From positions 1 to 5,262 of the forward strand of contig JAOZPO010000107.1 in NCBI GenBank assembly GCA_029932715.1: DNA of 5,262 nt. Reading direction: 5' to 3'. The first letter of the stretch is position 1. The number at the start of each line of letters is the position of its first letter. Origin of the DNA: Halobacteria archaeon (GTDB lineage Archaea; Halobacteriota; Syntropharchaeia; Alkanophagales; Methanospirareceae). The position numbers were made by a program, and so were the translations under genes. Under the pieces are notes generated by a model that was not told where the DNA came from, searched no databases, and saw only the letters and a list, made by a program, of their open reading frames with translations. Of this stretch, positions 1 through 5,117 are shown one piece after another.

Positions 1-255
1 CTCGATTGGTCTATCACTTCTTAACTTGTTAAATAAGCTGTGTTCACCGGTAAACTTGTTTTTTATAGACACTATTTGCTGTTTTCCCACTCGCTCAACA
101 GACCCAAACCTCTTTTCCACCCAGTTCTCCATCTCCACGGGGATTTTCAGGCTGCCAGTGGAAATTTCAAGCGAATAAAAGCGATAGAACAACTCCCTGG
201 CATCTCTTGAAAGCTGTTCAACCCCTTTGTCGAGTTCTGTTATTTTGTATTTCAT
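1..255 (-). CDS. N-terminal part of an unidentified protein, possibly GalT-like (DUF4921-type); runs off the window
   Basis: An open frame on the minus strand starts at the ATG at 255-253 and stays open for 85 codons to base 1, so the C-terminus lies outside the window. The protein begins MKYKITELDKGVEQLSRDAR and includes the stretches LFYRFYSLE, ENWVEKRFGSVE and EHSLFNKLRSDRP. It is soluble and charged, with no signal peptide or membrane segment. The style vaguely recalls archaeal DUF4921 proteins, which are distant relatives of galactose-1-phosphate uridylyltransferase. That would suit a sugar-nucleotide role beside the glucan genes, but I recall the resemblance only from memory and do not rely on it. 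The alternative ATG at 263-261 meets a stop after three codons, so 255 is the start. No clear Shine-Dalgarno is present. A TATA-like element 24 nt upstream suggests a leaderless transcript. The gene is divergent from the glycosyltransferase at 354. Confidence 0.7.
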   Translation of the reverse strand, partial: MKYKITELDKGVEQLSRDARELFYRFYSLEISTGSLKIPVEMENWVEKRFGSVERVGKQQIVSIKNKFTGEHSLFNKLRSDRPIE

Positions 256-275
256 GTATTCATCTTTTTATGATT

Positions 276-287
276 GGAATATAAGTT
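276..287 (-). promoter_or_regulatory. TATA-like promoter element for the leftward gene
   Basis: Read on the minus strand, bases 287-276 give AACTTATATTCC. The T at 279 lies 24 nt before the A of the ATG at 255. That is the usual archaeal TATA-to-start-site distance, so transcription would begin at or very near the start codon (leaderless). Confidence 0.45.
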
Positions 288-329
288 GTTAATTCTGTGA
301 TACGAAACGAGACAAGATAAAACTTATAT
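279..329. repeat. Inverted repeat formed by two divergent TATA boxes
   Basis: ATATAAGTT at 279-287 and AACTTATAT at 321-329 are perfect 9-bp reverse complements separated by 33 nt. Each arm coincides with the TATA-like element of one of the two divergent genes. The intergenic region is therefore a nearly symmetric bidirectional promoter. Confidence 0.6.
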
Positions 330-331
330 AA
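315..331 (+). promoter_or_regulatory. BRE/TATA-like promoter of the carbohydrate gene cluster
   Basis: The sequence is GATAAAACTTATATAA. A purine/A-rich stretch resembling a BRE precedes TTATATAA at 324-331. The arm AACTTATAT ends at 329, 25 nt before the ATG at 354, so the predicted start site falls at or just before the start codon. A weak GAAAGGT at 334-340 sits 13 nt from the ATG, too far to be a confident ribosome-binding site. A leaderless mRNA is favoured. Confidence 0.6.
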
Positions 332-353
332 TAGAAAGGTAAAACAGATAAGC

Positions 354-1037
354 ATGAGAATAGGTTATTTCGTCTGGGAATATCCACCGAGGATAATCGG
401 GGGTTTGGGGACTTACGCAGAGAATATTTGCCCGGCGATACTGAACTTAGGACATGACATCTCCGTGTTTACTGTGAACGACGGCACGCTAAGAACAAGA
501 GAAATATTAAACGGCATTGACATTAACAGACCGATGCTCGTGGACGGAAGCAACATACTTCCTCTCTTCCTGACAGAAGACCTGAAAAGATGGGGCACGG
601 GAATAAAACTCTTCAATGACGTGCTTATATACAACATCCTCAGCGCTACTAAACTCGTTAACGAACTCATAAAAAAAGAAGGGTATAACTTCGATATGAT
701 CTGCGCACATGACTGGTTGAGCGCGATGGCAGGGACAATGATAAAGCAAGAGACTGGTTTGCCTTTTGTGTTCCATCTTCATTCAACCGAATGGGGTCGT
801 TCACTTGACGGTGGCTCAGAGACGGTGCTTCATATTGAGAAGACAGCGGCTGAGGTTGCTGATAGGATAATAACCGTGAGATATCCAATGGAAGAGGACC
901 TCATAAGGCACGGCTTCGACCCCGATAAAACAAAAGTCTGCTGGAATGATATTCGCGTGGATAAATATGACCCAAAGAGGCTTGCACCCGAGGATATTAC
1001 GGGATTAAGAAGCAGATACGGGGTTGGACCCGAATAG
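354..1037 (+). CDS. Glycogen/starch-synthase-like glycosyltransferase, N-terminal domain (frameshifted gene)
   Basis: This is the N-terminal GT-B domain of an archaeal glycosyltransferase of the GT4/GT5 glycogen-synthase-like type. Such enzymes transfer glucose from a nucleotide sugar to an alpha-1,4-glucan in the cytoplasm. Visible features are the start MRIGYFVWEYPP; RIIGGLGTYAENI (about residues 13-25), which matches the glycine-rich GGLG donor/acceptor loop; AHDWLSA (about 117-123); FHLHSTEWGR (about 139-148); and the inter-domain approach ITVRYPMEEDLIRHG. At residue 223 the frame leaves the family pattern and ends in VGPE. The following frame continues directly as LDPNRGWILFVGR, so one extra G in the run at 1020-1023 has shifted the frame. 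The true gene is the combination of this piece and the next one, and is probably a pseudogene or contains a sequencing error. The ATG is placed 25 nt after a good TATA box. Confidence 0.85.
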   Translation: MRIGYFVWEYPPRIIGGLGTYAENICPAILNLGHDISVFTVNDGTLRTREILNGIDINRPMLVDGSNILPLFLTEDLKRWGTGIKLFNDVLIYNILSATKLVNELIKKEGYNFDMICAHDWLSAMAGTMIKQETGLPFVFHLHSTEWGRSLDGGSETVLHIEKTAAEVADRIITVRYPMEEDLIRHGFDPDKTKVCWNDIRVDKYDPKRLAPEDITGLRSRYGVGPE

Positions 1038-1260
1038 AGGCTGGATACTGTTTGTTGGTAGATTGACCGCGGTAAAAGGTGTCGTGAATCTGGTAAAGGC
1101 AATGCCCACGATTATAAGCAAGCATCCCGACTCAACGTTGGTAATTCTTGGCAAAGGCGAGTTAGAGCGAACTGTTTCAGACCTGATAAATAGGTTGGGT
1201 GTGGGAGATAAAGTGAAGACGAGATTTGAGTTTGTATCTAATAAGAGAAGCGGAGTATGA
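1024..1260 (+). CDS. Glycosyltransferase C-terminal domain fragment (continuation of the gene at 354, truncated)
   Basis: This is the second half of the same glycosyltransferase, in the +1 frame relative to the first half. The nominal TTG start at 1024 has no ribosome-binding site and is not a real start. The protein reads LDPNRGWILFVGRLTAVKG, then LVKAMPTI and LVILGKGELERTV, up to KVKTRFEFVS. The GRL...KG strand-helix unit and the VILGKGE strand are classic for the nucleotide-sugar-binding domain of GT-B enzymes. After RFEFVS (about 1239) it ends in NKRSGV and a stop. The expected remaining part is missing, probably more than 100 residues, including the E-x7-E motif (EPFGI..LE in relatives) that contacts the donor. 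Another frame at the end reads LIREAEYEKK then stop at 1268-1270, which resembles an ordinary glycosyltransferase C-terminus and may be the original tail after an internal deletion. Not expected to be active. Confidence 0.7.
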   Translation: MDPNRGWILFVGRLTAVKGVVNLVKAMPTIISKHPDSTLVILGKGELERTVSDLINRLGVGDKVKTRFEFVSNKRSGV

Positions 1261-2705
1261 GAAGAAATAAAGTGGATGGTAAAAAGAGCATCTGCCTTGC
1301 TTTTGAAGTTCATCAGCCTTTCCGGCTGAGGAAGGACTTCTTCTGGAATAAGCAAATGTTTAAGAGAAACGCGAGGGTAGAAGGCCTTTTCGATTATTAC
1401 TTCTTCGACGATAAAGACAGAGAAGTGTTTGAGAAAGTTGCAAGGAAATGCTATCGCCCTACGAATGAAATGATATTAAGGCTGATAGACGAATACGACG
1501 ATTTTAAGACCGCATATAGCGTCTCTGGTATATTTGTGGAGCAATGCGAGAAATACGGTTCTGGTAAGGATATACTGGAGGATTTTAGACAGCTTGCATC
1601 AAGTAGAAAAGTGGAGTTCTTAGACCAAACTTATTATCATTCGCTGGTGGGTCTTTATGAGGAAGGAGGCGAATTTATCGAGCAGGTGAAAGCGCATCGA
1701 GAATTAATGCGTGATTTAGTTGGATATGAGCCCTCCTTTTTTGAAAACACCGAACTGCTGTATAACAACCGAATAGCCTACGATGCTTTTATCGCTTTAT
1801 TCTCCGTGATTCACGATTTCGATGCCCGGTTAAGAGCGAAGATAAAAAAAGCCGATTATCCTTTCGTTTTTCGTGATGGGGAAAAGGTGTGGAGTTTGAA
1901 GGGGTTGTGTGAATATCTAAAGAATAGGTCAGGGGAGGAAGTGGAAGATGCTATAAAAGAATATACGGAACGAGGGGATTTTGAGCGTTGGATAAGAGAA
2001 AGTATAGGGGAAGAGGAGATTGCGAAAGAAGTAGGAGATTTGAGTTCGAGCATAAAAAAGCAGAAACATGGTGTGGATGAGTTACGGAATAGGATATGTA
2101 AGATTATTTCCGTTATTCCAAACGGGATAGATACATCGAAATTCGATTTCGAGGTTGATAGAGATGCGGTAAAAGAGAAATACGGTGTTCAGAGAAGCTC
2201 AAAGCTCATATTATTCCTCGGCAGGCTCGTTTATCAAAAGGGTGTGAACGTTTTGATAGGGGCGCTGCCAATAATCCTGTCACGATATTCAAAAGGGGAA
2301 AAAGATGTGAAGCTTGTGATTGTAGGAGAAGGACCAATGAGAAAGCAACTGGAGAGGGACGCTGTTTATTTAGGTGTATCAAATTCTGAATTAATAAGAG
2401 ATGGAGAAGGCGTGAAAGTACCACCGAACAACTCTGAAAGCCTTGCAGCATGCATTGTAAAAATTCTGCCCGGGGAGGATGAAGATAAAGGGAAAGTTGA
2501 GGTAGAGGAAATGGTAGAAAAAGGATTCAAAAAGGCTCTCGCTTTAAACTGGGATAAGGTTTCAGAGGCTACTATCGGTGTTTATGCAAAGGTTTTAGCC
2601 CGTGCTCATGCTTCATCGGAGATACCAGCGCAAGGGAAGGATATTGAAATAAGAATAGAAACAGGAACAGAGAAAGGGGAGCTATGGAAATATTCGTATT
2701 CATAA
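1257..2705 (+). CDS. Chimeric GH57 amylase / DUF5752 / GT4 protein lacking catalytic cores
   Basis: A 482-codon open frame with recognisable blocks. Residues 10-174 are the N-terminus of a GH57 alpha-amylase-like protein: SICLAFEVHQPFRLRK with the conserved HQP at 19-21, VARKCYRPTNEMILRLIDE, FLDQTYYHSL (relatives have GETYYHSL, so the conserved Glu of this motif is not kept) and FFENTELLYNNRIA. At about 174/175 it jumps to YDAFIALFSVIHDFDARL, resembling a GH57 C-terminal end. The middle, including the nucleophile and acid/base regions, is absent. Residues about 199-262 look like DUF5752 (YPFVFRDGEKVWSLKGL, GDFERWIRESIGEEEIAKE). Residues about 285-376 are a GT4 C-domain start (SVIPNGIDTSKFDF, LILFLGRLVYQKGV, LVIVGEGPMRKQLE). 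It then jumps to LIRDGEGVKVPPNNSESLA, skipping the E-x7-E stretch. The glycosyltransferase N-domain is also missing. All joins keep the frame. The start may be the ATG at 1257 or the GTG at 1272; neither has a well-placed ribosome-binding site. Probably inactive as amylase and synthase. Confidence 0.75.
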   Translation: MRRNKVDGKKSICLAFEVHQPFRLRKDFFWNKQMFKRNARVEGLFDYYFFDDKDREVFEKVARKCYRPTNEMILRLIDEYDDFKTAYSVSGIFVEQCEKYGSGKDILEDFRQLASSRKVEFLDQTYYHSLVGLYEEGGEFIEQVKAHRELMRDLVGYEPSFFENTELLYNNRIAYDAFIALFSVIHDFDARLRAKIKKADYPFVFRDGEKVWSLKGLCEYLKNRSGEEVEDAIKEYTERGDFERWIRESIGEEEIAKEVGDLSSSIKKQKHGVDELRNRICKIISVIPNGIDTSKFDFEVDRDAVKEKYGVQRSSKLILFLGRLVYQKGVNVLIGALPIILSRYSKGEKDVKLVIVGEGPMRKQLERDAVYLGVSNSELIRDGEGVKVPPNNSESLAACIVKILPGEDEDKGKVEVEEMVEKGFKKALALNWDKVSEATIGVYAKVLARAHASSEIPAQGKDIEIRIETGTEKGELWKYSYS

Positions 2706-4400
2706 TTTACCATGCCGCAAAATCGAAAATAACAGCCAAAAAGCCATTATCCCTGCTCCAAGAAAACCAATAATACCAATAAGCGGTATTTCATGCCATT
2801 TGGGTGGAACACCGGAAAGAACCATAAGGGCGGAGCCTATCACAAGCGAAGCTAAAACAATGGCAAATACCGTACGATTGTTAGTCTGGTCGAGGGTTTT
2901 AAGCAATGGATCAAGCCCTTTATGCTCAAATTTTATCTTTACCTCGCCTTGCTTTACCCGTGCCAATATGTCTCGTGCCTCAGAGGGCAGGTCACGTAAC
3001 AGCAAGCGCGTTTCGAGAGCGGAGAGATAAAAATCTTTGATTAACCTCTGGGGACTCATACGATCCATGATTAACTTTTCGGCGAACGGTTCGGCGTGTT
3101 TCACGGCATTGAACTCGGGGTCCAGTTCTCTGCCCACGCCTTCAATGGTCACCAGTGCTTTTGCAAGCAGATAGAAGTCCCGGGGCCCTTCCAGATGATG
3201 TTCGATGATCACATCCCCCATGTGGGTTATAACACTCCCTATCTCAAGTTCTTTTAGTGAACCATAAGCATAAACCTCGATAAGTTCGGTAATGTCCGAT
3301 TCTAACTCCTCAACATCTCGGACATGGCTGCGCCCGGTTAATTTTAAGATTGTTTTCGTAATTTTATGTTCATCTCTGCTTATTATCCCAATGAAGATGT
3401 CAGCTAAGTCCTCGCGATGACGTGCAGACAGCTTACCCATCATGCCGTAGTCAAGGAAGCAGATGACATTGCCATCCAGAACTCTGATGTTTCCCGGATG
3501 CGGGTCTGCGTGAAAGAACCCGTGTTCAAAAATCTGTTTAAGAATGAGGTCCAATCCCCGCGATGCTACGACTTTAGGGTCAATTCCGTGCTCACGCACC
3601 TCGGTTTTTGTAATATCCGTGACTTTGTACCCGCAGATAAACTCCATCGTCAAGACTTTACCTGAGGAGAACTCCTTATAGACCTTAGGCACGTGAATTG
3701 TCGTGTCATCCTGGAAATTGTTAGCAAAACGCTCAATATATGCCGCCTCGATTCTGAAGTTCAGTTCCTTCCGAATCACACGTGCAAATTCCTCTACTAA
3801 TTTCACAATGTCTATAGCTTCAGCCTCCTTAAGATATTTCTCCGCCCGTGTGGCGAGATGGAGCATTATCTCCAGGTCTACCTCGATAATTTTGTCAATA
3901 TCGGGACGCTGGATCTTGACTGCTACTTCTTCACCCCCGGGCAATACCGCTTTATGCACCTGTGCAATAGAGGCGGAGGCGACGGGAGGGTCCGAAAAAT
4001 CCGTGAAGATACGATCCACTGAACTGTTCAATTCCTCCGCAATAATTCGCTTCGCATCTTCCGTGGAAAACGGAGGGACCTCCTCTTGAAGCTTCTCCAG
4101 TTCGATGATAAGCTCCTGCGGCACCATATCAGGTCTGGTGCTCATAATCTGGCCAAATTTGACAAAAGTGGGTCCAAGCTCTTCCAGTGCCATCCGCACC
4201 CGTCCCCAGTGCGAAACATCCGCTATTTCCGCAGCAGTTTTACCTAATATGAAGCCCTTACCGAAATCGAGATGTTTTTGTAACTCAAGCTTCGCTAATA
4301 TCTCACCAAAACCATACTTCACCAATATTGCGATAACCTCGCGATAGCGGTTGATATGGCGATACGTGCGGCTTATCACACCGATTTTACGAATCGGCAT
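2700..4400 (-). CDS. ABC1/UbiB-family (AarF-like) atypical protein kinase-like membrane protein
   Basis: A complete 566-residue member of the ABC1/UbiB/COQ8 family. These are atypical kinase-fold proteins bound to membranes and, in bacteria and eukaryotes, needed for quinone and other prenyl-lipid metabolism. Their archaeal role is not established. The family motifs are all visible: the signature KFGQ at 81-84 within GPTFVKFGQIMSTRPD; the Ala-rich nucleotide loop ASASIAQVH at 141-149; VAVK with the ATP-binding Lys162; KELNF with Glu212; HADPHPGN at 297-304 giving catalytic Asp299 and Asn304; and LDYG at 316-319, where Asp317 is the metal-binding residue of the DFG-like motif. Two hydrophobic helices close the protein (about 510-529 and 539-559), joined by a short loop with PPKWHEIP, as is usual for UbiB. 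The gene starts 4 nt after the stop of the 22-residue-repeat protein gene, so the two are very likely cotranscribed and translationally coupled. Its end overlaps the convergent chimera by 6 nt. Confidence 0.95.
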   Translation of the reverse strand: MPIRKIGVISRTYRHINRYREVIAILVKYGFGEILAKLELQKHLDFGKGFILGKTAAEIADVSHWGRVRMALEELGPTFVKFGQIMSTRPDMVPQELIIELEKLQEEVPPFSTEDAKRIIAEELNSSVDRIFTDFSDPPVASASIAQVHKAVLPGGEEVAVKIQRPDIDKIIEVDLEIMLHLATRAEKYLKEAEAIDIVKLVEEFARVIRKELNFRIEAAYIERFANNFQDDTTIHVPKVYKEFSSGKVLTMEFICGYKVTDITKTEVREHGIDPKVVASRGLDLILKQIFEHGFFHADPHPGNIRVLDGNVICFLDYGMMGKLSARHREDLADIFIGIISRDEHKITKTILKLTGRSHVRDVEELESDITELIEVYAYGSLKELEIGSVITHMGDVIIEHHLEGPRDFYLLAKALVTIEGVGRELDPEFNAVKHAEPFAEKLIMDRMSPQRLIKDFYLSALETRLLLRDLPSEARDILARVKQGEVKIKFEHKGLDPLLKTLDQTNNRTVFAIVLASLVIGSALMVLSGVPPKWHEIPLIGIIGFLGAGIMAFWLLFSILRHGKL

Positions 4401-4407
4401 TTCCTCA
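4401..4407 (-). promoter_or_regulatory. Stop/start coupling site between the repeat protein and the UbiB-like gene
   Basis: On the minus strand the stop TGA (4407-4405) is followed by GGAA and then the ATG of the kinase gene at 4400. GAGGAA runs from the stop directly into the start and is the only Shine-Dalgarno-like sequence. Its spacing is very short, so re-initiation by ribosomes finishing the upstream gene is the likelier mode of translation. Confidence 0.45.
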
Positions 4408-4833
4408 TTCTTTCTTCTTCTCTAAGACCTCTTTGACCGCTTCAAGAAAACCTTTTACGACATCCTTCACCACTTCTACCGCTTTATCACCCACCTCTTT
4501 TGCGGAGTCAAGAGCTGCTTCTGCGGCATGTTCCGCGAGGTCAGCGGCTTTGGTACCTGCCTGCTTTGTCCCCTCGATTATGCCCTCGGCAGCACCCTTG
4601 GTGACCTCAGCAGCATCCACCTCCGTCTTCCGTGCACCCTCGATTGCACCTTTCATCGCACCTTTAGCCACGGATTCCACTTTCTCCCTCGTAACTTCGG
4701 CTCCCTCTAATGTCTTCTTTACAGTATCCCTGGTGATCTCAACTACCTTCTCTTTTATGTCTTCCCCCGTCTCAACCGCTTTCACCACGGCTTCTCTAAC
4801 GGCTCGTGTTACCTCACTCTCTTTTTCTTCCAT
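4405..4833 (-). CDS. Lys/Glu/Ala-rich protein of six 22-residue helical repeats (LEA/phasin/apolipoprotein-like style)
   Basis: A 142-residue soluble protein with no Cys, Trp, Tyr or Pro, no signal peptide and no membrane helix. After residues 1-12 the whole chain divides into 22-residue units without gaps: 13-34, 35-56, 57-78, 79-100, 101-122 and a 20-residue last unit, 123-142. The consensus is roughly K-G-A-x-K-G-x-h-E-G-A-K-x-x-x-x-K-A-x-E-V-T/A. Hydrophobic residues recur at unit positions 4, 8, 11, 18 and 21. Units 3 and 4 carry G-x3-G-x3-G (GAMKGAIEGA, GAAEGIIEGT). This predicts long amphipathic helices of the 11/22-mer kind seen in LEA proteins, phasins, perilipins and exchangeable apolipoproteins. 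The analogy is structural, not proven homology. It is the first gene of an operon with the membrane-associated UbiB-like protein, so a role at membranes or lipid surfaces is a reasonable guess. The ATG at 4833 has a weak AGGGG about 9 nt upstream. I do not recognise a named family. Confidence 0.85.
   Translation of the reverse strand: MEEKESEVTRAVREAVVKAVETGEDIKEKVVEITRDTVKKTLEGAEVTREKVESVAKGAMKGAIEGARKTEVDAAEVTKGAAEGIIEGTKQAGTKAADLAEHAAEAALDSAKEVGDKAVEVVKDVVKGFLEAVKEVLEKKKE
4408..4797 (-). repeat. Six tandem 66-bp coding repeats (22-residue units)
   Basis: The units lie, in minus-strand order, at 4797-4732, 4731-4666, 4665-4600, 4599-4534, 4533-4468 and 4467-4408. They are clear at protein level (K/R at position 1, hydrophobic at 4 and 8, E/D at 9, V/L/I at 21) but diverged at DNA level. 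This indicates old duplications kept by selection on the helix pattern rather than a recent expansion. Confidence 0.7.
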
Positions 4834-4850
4834 GTTTTTTATCCCCTAAT

Positions 4851-4868
4851 TTCATATTTGTATATGAA
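4851..4868. promoter_or_regulatory. Perfect palindrome overlapping the repeat-protein/UbiB-like promoter (operator candidate)
   Basis: TTCATAT (4851-4857), spacer TTGT, ATATGAA (4862-4868): 7-bp perfect arms, 18 bp in all. On the minus strand its CATATA (4866-4861) lies about 28-33 nt before the ATG at 4833, where an archaeal TATA box would sit. A factor bound here would block TBP/TFB. The weak TAGGGG at 4843-4848 is the only Shine-Dalgarno candidate. Operator function is inferred from position and symmetry only. Confidence 0.45.
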
Positions 4869-4910
4869 TAAAGTATAACTTCCTTCTAATTAATAAACCA
4901 CGAGAACTTA

Positions 4911-5049
4911 CAAGATTAACACGAGAGATAGCCTTTAATGGGTGATAGAATCGCTAATGGAGCACAGAAAAGCTATTACGTTGCTCTCGTGAAATAAACT
5001 CTTTCATGATTTTCGGGGACATGGGCAGAGCCCACGATGTGTAATCTTG
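4911..5049 (+). ncRNA. Candidate structured RNA with three-way-junction pairing (uncertain)
   Basis: In this non-coding stretch nested complementary segments can pair. An outer stem joins CAAGATTA 4911-4918 to TAATCTTG 5042-5049. A second stem joins CACGAGAG 4920-4927 to CTCTCGTG 4984-4991 and continues after a 7-nt bulge as ATAGC 4928-4932 with GCTAT 4972-4976. A third hairpin is ACATGGGC 5019-5026, loop AGA, then GCCC with ATGT ending at 5040. The outer and third stems abut with one base between them. A TATA-like GTATATGAAT lies at 4860-4869 and a short T run at 5057-5060. I match it to no known RNA family, and the strand is a guess. A 19-codon open frame (4938-4997) lies inside it, so chance pairing or a tiny peptide remain possible. 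Confidence 0.25.
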
Positions 5050-5063
5050 CGGTTACTTTTCGG

Positions 5064-5091
5064 AAATACTATAAATATAGTATTTATAATA
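5064..5091 (+). promoter_or_regulatory. Promoter with 22-bp palindrome for the GbsR/MarR-like gene
   Basis: Arms AAATACTATA (5064-5073) and TATAGTATTT (5076-5085) are perfect reverse complements around AA. The palindrome contains TATAAATA (5070-5077). A second TATA-like TTTATAAT (5084-5091) is centred about 30 nt before the ATG at 5117. There is no Shine-Dalgarno, so a leaderless transcript is likely. A symmetric site over the TATA box just upstream of a dimeric MarR-type regulator suggests autorepression. Confidence 0.55.
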
Positions 5092-5117
5092 ATTAAATAT
5101 AATATTTATAATAATTA
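5081..5117 (+). repeat. 15-bp direct repeat at 22-bp offset upstream of the regulator
   Basis: TATTTATAATAATTA occurs perfectly at 5081-5095 and at 5103-5117. The second copy ends on the A of the start codon. The 22-bp offset is close to two helical turns, placing both copies on the same face of the DNA. The surroundings are very AT-rich, so low complexity contributes, but the exact 15-base match and phasing fit tandem protein-binding sites. Confidence 0.5.

Noticed and set aside
413..888. Several minus-strand open frames opposite the glycosyltransferase
   Set aside because: The plus strand encodes an unmistakable GT-B N-domain here; the antisense frames show no motif or start signal.
1005..1355. 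116-codon minus-strand open frame across the frameshift region
   Set aside because: It is antisense to recognisable GT and GH57 sequence and has no family features.
2684..2773. 29-codon plus-strand frame with a good ribosome-binding site (starts MEIFVFIIYH)
   Set aside because: It runs almost entirely antisense to the end of the UbiB-like gene; kept only as a possible relic start.
3703..4089. 128-codon open frame on the plus strand
   Set aside because: It lies opposite the conserved core motifs of the UbiB-like gene and its translation resembles no family.
4433..4849. 138-codon open frame on the plus strand opposite the repeat protein
   Set aside because: Its Ser/Ala/Thr-rich low-complexity composition is what the reverse strand of the Lys/Glu/Ala repeat gene gives; the minus-strand frame has the coupled operon position and clear repeats.
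4938..4997. 19-codon frame beginning MGDRIANGAQ
   Set aside because: Too short, no clear ribosome-binding site, and it overlaps the paired segments; no support for a peptide beyond an open frame.
4851..5116. CRISPR or insertion-sequence ends considered for the repeats in this intergenic region
   Set aside because: Repeats are only two-copy and short, with no regular spacers, no transposase and no target-site duplication visible.
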